Positions 23,908 through 31,030 of a stretch of 48,272 nt of DNA are shown piece after piece. Source of the DNA: CAZHFA01 sp964534945 (GTDB lineage: Bacteria; Bdellovibrionota_C; UBA2361; CAKMMH01); the NCBI GenBank assembly GCA_964534945.1, contig CAZHSB010000005.1, positions 1 through 48,272 of the forward strand, in the 5' to 3' direction. Made by a program: the position numbers and the translations under genes. A model generated the notes under the pieces. The model had not been told where the DNA came from. It saw nothing but the letters and a program-made list of their open reading frames with translations, and made no database searches. Every line of letters begins with the position of its first letter. Position 1 is the first letter of the stretch.

Positions 23908-23951
23908 CAAGGAGCCTCAATGTATTAAAAATACAAAGAGGCTTTCCTTGA
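23907..23951. repeat. Three-segment inverted repeat/hairpin
   Basis: TCAAGG, GCCTC and GTATT (23907-23926) pair with AATAC, GAGGC and CCTTGA (23930-23951), separated by small internal loops (A/TTT and AAT/AAA). There is no U-run in either direction, so it is not a standard terminator. It lies 10 bp from the stop codon of the minus-strand gene at 23961. Confidence 0.7.
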
Positions 23952-23960
23952 GTTTCTCAT

Positions 23961-25793
23961 CTATTTAATTATAGAGATTGATTTGACCATTAAGAAGCCA
24001 AATTCGTTTTCTCCATAATATGAGATTTCAACCTGATCTTTATCCTTTATAAAAGGAAGATCTTTTGAAACGTTCCATTTTGCGATGAATTTCATGTCAT
24101 CTAGAACAGTTTCCGTTTGCTGCGGAATTTCAATTAGATAAAACGTTTGCCCATCTTGGACTTGTGTTGTTATCTTAGTGATGAATCCACAATGTTTTTT
24201 GAGAGGAACATTTTCTGAAATAAGCTTCCCCTCAATTTTCCCAAACTCTTTTAGGTAGGAAGTAATGGCTTCCTGCTTAGTCCGTCCGATAGAGCGAATT
24301 TCTCGTTCATAATGAACAAAACCAAGAGCTTGATACTCTCCTTGGTTCAAAGTTAGTGATGCCACCCATGTAGGTTCGTCATTAACCTCGTAAAGGATCG
24401 GTTCTTCGGCTTCCCATTTTTGATCAGAAACAAGGGATTCGAGCTTCACCCTAGCTGCTTGATCATTTATTGGAGCGCCGTCTAGCTTAAACGAGAAAAC
24501 TTTTCCAGTCCTTGTATCCATTTGATAAATGAACGCAAGTGATGTATCGCTTGAACGTAAATTCGAGCAACAGGCAAACCATCTAGCTTCTCCGCCTTTG
24601 TTCCAAGTAAGCCAAATTTCGCTATTGGGGGTTTGCTCGTAAAGCCCAGTTTTTGACCCCAATCCACAACTAGCCCAAAAGCCGTTTTTCATGCTTCCAG
24701 CCCAATTGATTCGTTCTTTGAAGATTTCCTCTGGATAAATACGATCTATCCAAGCAGGAGCCTCTTGAGGCTTAAAAAACTCATGTTCTCCCGTTTCTGG
24801 ATCTACCATAATTATGCCAAATACTTTATTGGCATTCCAACCAATACTTGGTTTGGCTGCAGTAACGATCCACCATCCTTTTCCCTCATCATCAACTTCG
24901 AATGTAAAATCCGAGAGTCGATAGTGACAATAACCCTCAAACCACAAAAAGCGACGAAGGTCTGTTTGGAAAAACGCTGATGGTGAGAAAACAATTTCTT
25001 GTTTCGTAAGTGGACTTGAGGCAGACATGGCGTCCTCTGCGTTAGTACAAATAAATCCAGGAATAGATTTATTTGTAAGCCATTGCCAAAAGCCTCTGTA
25101 TCCAAGAACGGATACAAAAGTTAAGTTGTTTTTTACTTTTTGAATGGCAGTATCATGGATATTGTATGCTGCACCGTATCCATCTGTGCCAAGGACTCTA
25201 CCAGCTTTTTTGATAGCCATTCGTTCATCAACAACGCGAATGTTGTCAATTGAATTTTTATCAATTGATGGGAGCTCTTCTTTGCAAGTCGTTTCTTCAA
25301 TTTTACCAATCATAGATCGGTAAGAGTTAAGATAAAACAACTTAGAGTAAAAGATTGCCACTGTCATCCAAATAAAAAATATCATTATTAGGAAAATGCC
25401 AATCTTTGTTAGCCAAGACAACTCAAGCAATGTTTTATCATGAAAGAACGAGTTGTTCGTCCTTAAAGATGATAGACGGGCAGATTTTCCAACTCTTATT
25501 CGCATAAGTATAAACGCGAGAGCTGATGCCGTTATTGCACTTTTTACAAATGCTCCTGCAAGCCCAAAAAATGGGCCACAAAGCGCTGGAGGGGACGCAT
25601 AAAGTAGCCAAAAATTCGCTACAAACAATATTCCCAAAGCCAACTTGTTAGGAGCGAACTTTGGTCGAAAGTCGCAAACTGTCCATCCTGTTACGACAGT
25701 TAGAATTATCGCAAGAAAAATCATTGTAGTCATTTTATTACTTTCTAGTAAATTTTTAAAAAAAAACCTTAATTTTGCACAACTGTTTTTCAT
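23961..25793 (-). CDS. Large membrane-anchored protein, unknown function, probably acquired
   Basis: A 610-residue protein I cannot name. It has membrane segments at about residues 24-40, 52-68, 75-97 and 130-150, then a large soluble part. Conserved-looking blocks are VLGTDGYGAAYNIHDTAIQKV, LWFEGYCHYRLSDFTFEVDDEGKGWWIVTAAKP, VFGIIMVDPETGEHEFF followed by PAWIDRIYPEEIF and NWAGSMKNGFWAS, and a C-terminal OB-like strand region. Base composition differs from its neighbours: lines inside are 40-47% GC against 20-32% outside. The ATG at 25793 lies inside a 15-bp inverted repeat; an alternative start at residue 21 (25733) has a GAAAG ribosome-binding site. It is probably horizontally acquired. Confidence 0.8.
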   Translation of the reverse strand: MKNSCAKLRFFFKNLLESNKMTTMIFLAIILTVVTGWTVCDFRPKFAPNKLALGILFVANFWLLYASPPALCGPFFGLAGAFVKSAITASALAFILMRIRVGKSARLSSLRTNNSFFHDKTLLELSWLTKIGIFLIMIFFIWMTVAIFYSKLFYLNSYRSMIGKIEETTCKEELPSIDKNSIDNIRVVDERMAIKKAGRVLGTDGYGAAYNIHDTAIQKVKNNLTFVSVLGYRGFWQWLTNKSIPGFICTNAEDAMSASSPLTKQEIVFSPSAFFQTDLRRFLWFEGYCHYRLSDFTFEVDDEGKGWWIVTAAKPSIGWNANKVFGIIMVDPETGEHEFFKPQEAPAWIDRIYPEEIFKERINWAGSMKNGFWASCGLGSKTGLYEQTPNSEIWLTWNKGGEARWFACCSNLRSSDTSLAFIYQMDTRTGKVFSFKLDGAPINDQAARVKLESLVSDQKWEAEEPILYEVNDEPTWVASLTLNQGEYQALGFVHYEREIRSIGRTKQEAITSYLKEFGKIEGKLISENVPLKKHCGFITKITTQVQDGQTFYLIEIPQQTETVLDDMKFIAKWNVSKDLPFIKDKDQVEISYYGENEFGFLMVKSISIIK

Positions 25794-25838
25794 TTAAAGA
25801 AAATTTATTTTTGTTATTTTTCCTTAAATGAAAAACAG
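25783..25838. repeat. Perfect 15-bp inverted repeat at the start of the higher-GC gene
   Basis: CTGTTTTTCATTTAA (25783-25797) and its exact complement TTAAATGAAAAACAG (25824-25838) are separated by 26 bases. In the minus-strand mRNA the 3' arm contains the first ATG, so folding would hide it. It could be a translational switch, the scar or end of a mobile element, or a protein site. Confidence 0.75.
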
Positions 25839-25958
25839 CCACATATTTTCTTCTACGCATATTAAATTATCGAGAAATAATACATCAATATGCTAATATT
25901 AATCAAAAAATTATTTGCATGAAAATGAATATTTTTTTAGTTAAATTTTTTTATTGCT

Positions 25959-26549
25959 CTAAAAAGGGTTCCCTTTTGGTTCGTAAGTACTGCCCCACTC
26001 CTGCTCCCCGTAGCTATAATGCCACCATTCGTCTGGATAATTAACCATACCTACGTCTTTCATAACAGAAAAAAGTTTTTTTCTGTTACATATTTGCTCG
26101 GCTGTTAATCCATCTGAAAACGTAGGAGTTTTGGGATTGCTTGTATCTAGATATTCAGTTCCCATATCTAGTGGGATCTTGTTAAGACATAAAGTTAAAT
26201 CTACAGCCGCGCCTGTTTGATGTCCACTTCCAATCTTATAGGGATTTGCAATACCGATATTTGCTTTTTCTTCTATTTGCTCGTCAGAAAAATCAGGATT
26301 TTCTTCTTTTATTTTTTTTATTTCCGCATTCCAGAAGCCTATTTGTTTTTCGATAGACCTATATGTTTCAAAGATTTTAAATTGATATCCAGCTGGCAAT
26401 AATTTTTGAGCGATAATATCTCTTAGACAGAAGTGTTCAGCTTTATTATCTCTAATAAATGTTTCTTCGCTTAAATCAACAAGTCTAGGATTTTTCTGTG
26501 TTTCAACAACATCTATATCTTTAGTGAGATTACAGACAGTATGCTTCAT
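25959..26549 (-). CDS. D-alanyl-D-alanine dipeptidase (VanX/DdpX, peptidase M15D)
   Basis: A 196-residue zinc peptidase that hydrolyses D-Ala-D-Ala. The metal site SGHQTGAAVDL (SxHxxGxAxD) is in the middle, and the C-terminal catalytic EWWHYSYGEQEW (ExWH) supplies the base and third ligand. FETYRSIEKQIGFW with the conserved arginine precedes them. There is no signal peptide, so it is cytoplasmic like VanX/DdpX. No vanH, vanA or vanRS neighbours exist, so this looks like D-Ala-D-Ala recycling and not a glycopeptide resistance cluster. ATG 26549 is preferred; GTG 26558 is possible. Confidence 0.88.
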   Translation of the reverse strand: MKHTVCNLTKDIDVVETQKNPRLVDLSEETFIRDNKAEHFCLRDIIAQKLLPAGYQFKIFETYRSIEKQIGFWNAEIKKIKEENPDFSDEQIEEKANIGIANPYKIGSGHQTGAAVDLTLCLNKIPLDMGTEYLDTSNPKTPTFSDGLTAEQICNRKKLFSVMKDVGMVNYPDEWWHYSYGEQEWGSTYEPKGNPF

Positions 26550-26601
26550 CTCTTGCACTCTTAAAACTAAAACTTAAAAAATGAAAACAACAAGAAATAA
26601 A

Positions 26602-26677
26602 TGGTGGAGGTAAAGGGGATCGAACCCTTGACATTCGGCTTGCAAAGCCGACGCTCTCCCAGCTGAGCTATACCCCC
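26602..26677 (-). tRNA. tRNA-Ala (TGC)
   Basis: A 76-base cloverleaf on the minus strand. The acceptor is GGGGGTA/TACCTCC (one G-T pair), the D arm AGCTCAGCTGGGAGAGC, the anticodon loop CTTTGCAAG gives TGC, and the T arm GGGTTCGATCCC is followed by an encoded CCA end. Confidence 0.97.
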
Positions 26678-26801
26678 AAAACTGAAGTCGTCTTTAAAAG
26701 AATCTATCGACGTGAAAAAAAATATTAATATAAAAATAAAATTACTTCAATATGTTAAGAAAAATAATTTTATAAATAGATAATATAAATAAAAATATTA
26801 A

Positions 26802-26878
26802 TGGTGGGCCAGGGAAGACTTGAACTTCCGACCTCGTGCTTATCAGGCACGCACTCTAACCAGCTGAGCTACTGGCCC
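26802..26878 (-). tRNA. tRNA-Ile (GAT)
   Basis: A 77-base cloverleaf on the minus strand. The acceptor is GGGCCAG/CTGGCCC, the anticodon loop CCTGATAAG gives GAT, the T arm is GGAAGTTCAAGTCTTCC, and the CCA end is encoded. It lies 124 bp upstream of tRNA-Ala in the same direction and probably shares its transcript. Confidence 0.97.
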
Positions 26879-26907
26879 ACAAAATTTCTTTCAAAGGAAC
26901 GAATACA

Positions 26908-26936
26908 ACGATAGATAAAAATTTTATTAATGTCAA
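26908..26936 (-). promoter_or_regulatory. Sigma70-type promoter for the tRNA-Ile/tRNA-Ala unit
   Basis: On the minus strand, a perfect TTGACA (26936-26931), a 17-bp spacer and TATCGT (26913-26908) lie about 30 bases upstream of tRNA-Ile. Confidence 0.75.
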
Positions 26937-27043
26937 GAATATGGAAAAATTTAATGTTTTTTAACTTAAAATATATCATTGTGAAACTAATTAAAATTTT
27001 CTAAACTTCTCCATTAGGCTATAAAATTTTTTTTGTTTTTTTA

Positions 27044-27526
27044 GTGTATTTAATGTTTTTTATTATTTTTATTATATTACTTCCTATTTGGCTAGTTTTA
27101 AGTGGAAAATTTGATGTTTTTCATATTACGCTTGGAGTAATATCTTGCATGGCTGTAGCCTTTACTTCAAAAGATTTATTTTCTCTAAAAGGTTCTTTCT
27201 TCAAAAATCTAATAATTTTTTTTAAGCTAATATTGTATTTTCCTTGGATTGCTTTTGAAGTTATAAAGGCAAATATAGAGGTTTCGTTAATCGTCTTAAG
27301 CAAAGATGTAATAAAAAAAATTGATCCAATAGTTTTCGTCTATAAAACAAATTTAAAAAATAAACTGGCACAAGTGCTTTTTGCAAACTCAATTACTTTA
27401 ACTCCGGGGACTGTAACAATGTCTTTATATGACGATGAACTCATAATTCATGCTTTAAAAAAAGAAGGTGCGTTAGACGGCGTAAAAAAAATTGAGAGAA
27501 AATTACTTGGGATTTTTAAGGATTAA
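27044..27526 (+). CDS. mrpE: Mrp antiporter subunit E
   Basis: First gene of a ten-gene cation/proton antiporter operon. The 160-residue protein has two N-terminal membrane helices and a soluble C-terminal domain. It carries the MrpE/MnhE hallmark LAQVLFANSITLTPGTVTMS (about residues 112-131) and the following DDELIIHAL. It corresponds to MbhA of archaeal membrane-bound hydrogenases. The start is GTG 27044 or ATG 27053; neither has a clear Shine-Dalgarno, and a TATAAA box at 27020-27025 lies close upstream. It is divergent from the tRNA genes. Confidence 0.92.
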   Translation: MYLMFFIIFIILLPIWLVLSGKFDVFHITLGVISCMAVAFTSKDLFSLKGSFFKNLIIFFKLILYFPWIAFEVIKANIEVSLIVLSKDVIKKIDPIVFVYKTNLKNKLAQVLFANSITLTPGTVTMSLYDDELIIHALKKEGALDGVKKIERKLLGIFKD

Positions 27527-27527
27527 C

Positions 27528-27806
27528 TTGTTTATGGATTTATTAACTATTTTTGGAATAGCAACAATTTGCCTTGTCCTTTTAATGTTTCCTGTTTTGT
27601 ACAGGTTAATAAAGGGCCCAACTATGATTGATAGAATCTTAAGTGCAAATATTATTGGTACAAAGGCAGTTTCGTTGCTTATCCTTGTGGGATTGCTTTT
27701 AGGAAAGCTTGATATGTACGTTGATTTGGCGATTACTTATGCGCTTTTAAATTTTTTAGCATCGCTTGTTGCAGGACGTTTTATGAAACACTCAATGAAG
27801 CGTTGA
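27528..27806 (+). CDS. mrpF: Mrp antiporter subunit F
   Basis: A small three-helix membrane subunit of about 92 residues with the MrpF signature LYRLIKGPTMIDRILSANIIGTKAVSLL and a GRFMK C-terminus. It is equivalent to MbhB. AAGGA lies 6 bases before a TTG start (27528); the in-frame ATG at 27534 is the other choice. It begins directly after the mrpE stop. Confidence 0.92.
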   Translation: MFMDLLTIFGIATICLVLLMFPVLYRLIKGPTMIDRILSANIIGTKAVSLLILVGLLLGKLDMYVDLAITYALLNFLASLVAGRFMKHSMKR

Positions 27807-27828
27807 TTTTTATTTAGGAATTTTTAAT

Positions 27829-28179
27829 TTGTTTTATGTTGATTTTGTAATTATATCTTTGATTTTTCTTTCTGTGATATCTTTTGCTATAGCAGTGATT
27901 GGTGTTATTAGGTTTCCAGATTTTTATACGAGAGTTCACTCTGCTTCAAAAGGAGATACTCTTTCAACAATGCTTATGCTATCTGCTGTGATTATATTTT
28001 TACTAAAAACTGATTTTTCACAAACAGGATATTTAACGGTAATAAAAATATGTTTAGTGATATTTTTTATGTTTTTAACGGGGCCTACAGGAATCCATAC
28101 CTTGATAAATGCTGGCTATGAGCTTGGCAAGAAACCATTTATAAAAAATGATAAAAAAGAGGCTGAAAAAAATGATTGA
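27829..28179 (+). CDS. mrpG: Mrp antiporter subunit G
   Basis: A 116-residue subunit with three membrane helices and the MrpG signature VIGVIRFPDFYTRVHSASKGDTL (about residues 24-46), followed by FLTGPTGIHTLINAGY. It is equivalent to MbhC. The start is TTG, supported by TTAGGA about 9 bases upstream; there is no in-frame ATG nearby. It overlaps the next gene by 8 bases. Confidence 0.92.
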   Translation: MFYVDFVIISLIFLSVISFAIAVIGVIRFPDFYTRVHSASKGDTLSTMLMLSAVIIFLLKTDFSQTGYLTVIKICLVIFFMFLTGPTGIHTLINAGYELGKKPFIKNDKKEAEKND

Positions 28180-28417
28180 GTTATTAGAATTTTTAATCTT
28201 ACTTATTTTGGTAATTGTTGCTTTTTTGGCATTAAATATAAAAGATTTGTTTACAGCAACTGTCCTTTTAGGAAGTTATAGTTTTCTAACATGCATTCTA
28301 CTTGCTAGTATGTTAGCGGTTGATGTTTCGTTTACGGAGGCATCTGTGGGGGCGGGAATAAGCACTATTCTAATGCTCGCAACATTATGTAAGGTAGGCG
28401 TAAAAACAAAAGATTAG
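28172..28417 (+). CDS. Mrp/Mbh antiporter subunit MbhD-like (DUF4040)
   Basis: An 81-residue, three-helix subunit equivalent to part of the C-terminal domain of MrpA and to stand-alone MbhD in archaeal Mbh. The EASVGAGISTILMLATL block is characteristic. The ATG at 28172 has GAGG upstream; an earlier in-frame start at 28148 lies further inside mrpG and is less likely. This shows that MrpA is split in this operon. Confidence 0.88.
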   Translation: MIELLEFLILLILVIVAFLALNIKDLFTATVLLGSYSFLTCILLASMLAVDVSFTEASVGAGISTILMLATLCKVGVKTKD

Positions 28418-28422
28418 TAAAG

Positions 28423-29175
28423 ATGAAAAAATTTTATCAAATAGTAATATTATTATTTTTAATTTTATTTTGTGTGATTTCTATTGATTTCCCAGTTTCA
28501 GGAGATAAAAATTCCCCTGCAAATACCAATGTTTCTACATATTATATAGAAAATTCTTACAAGGAAACACATATTCCAAATATTGTTACAACGATTTTGG
28601 CAGATTATAGAGGCTTTGATACTCTATTTGAAACTTCTGTAATTTTAACAGCGGGGATTGCCCTAATCCTTATTTTATCAAAAGATACGGCAGGGAAGAA
28701 AGAAAGGAAGTATTATCCAAAACTTTCCGAGCATACTGACCAAGTAGTTCAGACAACTTGCAAATTTATTATGCCACTTATGCAACTTTTTGCACTTTAT
28801 GTTATTGCGCATGGCCATTATAGCCCCGGGGGAGGCTTCCAAGGAGGCGTCATTCTAGGCGCTAGCTTTATCTTTTATGCAATATCTTTTGGCGTTGTCA
28901 AATCTTTAGAAAGATTTTTTAAGGTAAAAAGGCAAGTCTTAGCTTTTTGCGGTGTGTTTATTTATGCAGGGGTAGGGACGCTTTGTTTTTTGTTAGGCGA
29001 AAATTTTTTGGAATACAAGGCTCTTGCAAAAATATTAAACTCTACTCCTCAAATGGCGCACTCATATGGCGTGCTTTTTATTGAGCTTGGAGTTGCTCTT
29101 ACTGTGACAATTGTTATGTTTACATGCTATGTTTTCTTGGCAACAGGAAGTAGTTTTGAAGATGAAAATTTATAA
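28423..29175 (+). CDS. MbhE-MrpB fusion subunit
   Basis: A 250-residue protein made of two Mrp modules. The N-terminal third matches MbhE (signal/anchor helix, then NIVTTILADYRGFDTLFETSVILTAGIALILIL, about residues 55-90). The C-terminal two thirds is MrpB/MnhB with KFIMPLMQLFALYVIAHGHYSPGGGFQGGVILGAS (from ~115) and four helices. In Bacillus-type Mrp the first part is the end of MrpA; in archaeal Mbh the two parts are separate genes (MbhE, MbhF). It starts 5 bp after the MbhD-like gene. Confidence 0.88.
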   Translation: MKKFYQIVILLFLILFCVISIDFPVSGDKNSPANTNVSTYYIENSYKETHIPNIVTTILADYRGFDTLFETSVILTAGIALILILSKDTAGKKERKYYPKLSEHTDQVVQTTCKFIMPLMQLFALYVIAHGHYSPGGGFQGGVILGASFIFYAISFGVVKSLERFFKVKRQVLAFCGVFIYAGVGTLCFLLGENFLEYKALAKILNSTPQMAHSYGVLFIELGVALTVTIVMFTCYVFLATGSSFEDENL

Positions 29176-29193
29176 TGAAGGAAAAAAAGATTT

Positions 29194-29559
29194 ATGAATT
29201 TTTTATTAGAAAAATATAATTATATATTTTATTTTGTTTTGCTTTCATTAGGACTTTACGCGATGATGGCAAAAAATAATCTTTTTAAAAAGGTTATTGG
29301 AATGAGCATTTTTCAAGCTTCAATTATCCTTTTTTATATTTCTATTGGATTAAAAAAAGGTGGAAATATCCCCATTCTGGAAGAGGGGAGTGTGAATGCT
29401 AATTTATATGTAAACCCCTTACCCCATGTTTTGATGCTAACAGCAATTGTTGTCGGTGTATCAACGCTTGCTGTTTCACTATCGCTCTTACAAAAAATAC
29501 ATAAAACTTATAAAACGATAGAAGAAGATGAATTATTAAAGTTACTGGGGAAAGAATGA
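29194..29559 (+). CDS. mrpC: Mrp antiporter subunit C (NuoK-like)
   Basis: A 121-residue, three-helix NuoK homologue, with a LGLYAMMAKNNLFKKVIGMSIFQASIILFYISIG region and the characteristic NPLPHVLMLTAIVVGVSTLAVSLSLLQKI. Equivalent to MbhG. AAGGA precedes the ATG; it overlaps the first mrpD gene by 4 bp. Confidence 0.93.
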   Translation: MNFLLEKYNYIFYFVLLSLGLYAMMAKNNLFKKVIGMSIFQASIILFYISIGLKKGGNIPILEEGSVNANLYVNPLPHVLMLTAIVVGVSTLAVSLSLLQKIHKTYKTIEEDELLKLLGKE

Positions 29560-31019
29560 TAAACCAATTACCTGTTTTTATAGTTATAGTTCCTTTTTTA
29601 TCTGCTTTATTTGCTGGAATAATTGGTGGTACAAAAAAAATATTTTGTTTTCCCATTGCTTGTTTTGGACTTTGTGTTTCGTTTGCTTTTTCGTTGATTG
29701 CTTTTTTTTCAACTCTTAGTCAAGATACGATTTTTTATGCGTTAGGTGGTTGGGCAAGAGAGATTGGAATAGAGTTTTACTTAAATTCCTATAACTCATT
29801 GATGCTAGCATCGATAAATTTTGTAGCGCTTTGTGTCATTTTTTATTTTAAAAGAGTAATAGACTTAAAGTTTGCAAATTATGTTTATGCATTTTACGCA
29901 TTAATCCTTTTCTTTATAACGGGAAGTCTCGGAATCGTAATAACGGGGGACGCATTTAATCTGTATGTATTTTTAGAAATCCTTTCGCTTAGTGCCTATG
30001 CTTTAATAGCGCTTGGAAGAAGAGAAGCTTATGTTGCTTCATTTCGTTATTTAATAATGGGAACCGTTGGCGCTTCTTTTTATCTTTTAGGAGTTGGATT
30101 TTTGTATTTAAAGACGGGAACATTAAATATGAAAATGCTTCATGGCATATTACCACTATTGTATAATACGCCTACGGTAAAGATAGCCTTTGTCCTTATA
30201 GTTTCAGGGCTTTGTGTGAAAATGGCTTTTTTCCCACTTCATAGTTGGCTTCCATTTGCATATTCAAAAACAGTAGAGCCAGTTTCTGTGTTAATGGCTC
30301 CGATAGTTACAAAAGTATCGTTGTTTATTTTAATGAAGATTATTATTTTAGTTTTTGGAATTGAATATGTTTTGTCATTAACTTCATGGAAAATGATTTT
30401 GCCAAATTTGGCAGGAATAGGAATGCTTTATTTTTCGATAAAAGCTTTTTCTCAAACAAATTTAAAATTATCTTTTTGTTATATTTTACTTATGGAAGTA
30501 TCTCTAATGTTTGGAGGGCTTTGGTTAGAAAATGATCTTGGTTTTACGGCAGTTTTATATCATATAATTGCAGATATCGTTATGACATTGGGATTATTTT
30601 TATTTGTGGCAGGAATAAGGTATCAATTAAAAATCATAAATGTTGCTGGAATAAAAAGTTTTCCGATACTGAAGAAAATGCCGATTTTTGTTTTTTCATT
30701 TATTATTGTTTTTCTTTCAGTAATAGGCATTCCACCAACTGCAGGCTTTTTTAGTAAATTTTATTTTTTGCTTTCCGCTTTTAAATCAGGACAGTATTTT
30801 TATATATTAAGTCTTCTTTTATCTAGTTTTATTTTGTTATCTTTTTTCTTAAAGATTTTTGAAAATGTATTTTTTCCTGAATTAAAAAATAGTTCTAATG
30901 TAAGGGATATTTCTTTTAGCTCACAGGTTCCTATTTTTATATGTGCAATATTTATTTTATTTTTAGGAATAAAGGTAAATTGGATTGTTGAAAAAATTAT
31001 ATTACCGTTTTTAGGATAA
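29556..31019 (+). CDS. mrpD: Mrp antiporter subunit D (first copy)
   Basis: A 487-residue, about 14-helix antiporter-like subunit related to NuoM/NuoN and MbhH. The conserved functional residues are present: the TM5 glutamate in DAFNLYVFLEILSLSAYAL (~137) and the TM7 lysine in SGLCVKMAFFPLHSWLP (~221). A second lysine is in MAPIVTKVSLFILMK (TM8), and there is a further lysine-bearing helix in the C-terminal half. It should carry a complete proton or sodium path. It is translationally coupled to mrpC. Confidence 0.94.
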   Translation: MINQLPVFIVIVPFLSALFAGIIGGTKKIFCFPIACFGLCVSFAFSLIAFFSTLSQDTIFYALGGWAREIGIEFYLNSYNSLMLASINFVALCVIFYFKRVIDLKFANYVYAFYALILFFITGSLGIVITGDAFNLYVFLEILSLSAYALIALGRREAYVASFRYLIMGTVGASFYLLGVGFLYLKTGTLNMKMLHGILPLLYNTPTVKIAFVLIVSGLCVKMAFFPLHSWLPFAYSKTVEPVSVLMAPIVTKVSLFILMKIIILVFGIEYVLSLTSWKMILPNLAGIGMLYFSIKAFSQTNLKLSFCYILLMEVSLMFGGLWLENDLGFTAVLYHIIADIVMTLGLFLFVAGIRYQLKIINVAGIKSFPILKKMPIFVFSFIIVFLSVIGIPPTAGFFSKFYFLLSAFKSGQYFYILSLLLSSFILLSFFLKIFENVFFPELKNSSNVRDISFSSQVPIFICAIFILFLGIKVNWIVEKIILPFLG

Positions 31020-31030
31020 GAGTGTTTTTT

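Noticed and set aside
25959..26549. Vancomycin resistance cluster
   Set aside because: Only a VanX-like dipeptidase is present; ligase, dehydrogenase and two-component genes are missing.
26602..26677. tRNA-Ala 3' end as an attachment site for an element carrying the higher-GC gene
   Set aside because: I found no second copy of the tRNA 3' end to the left and no integrase gene in the window.
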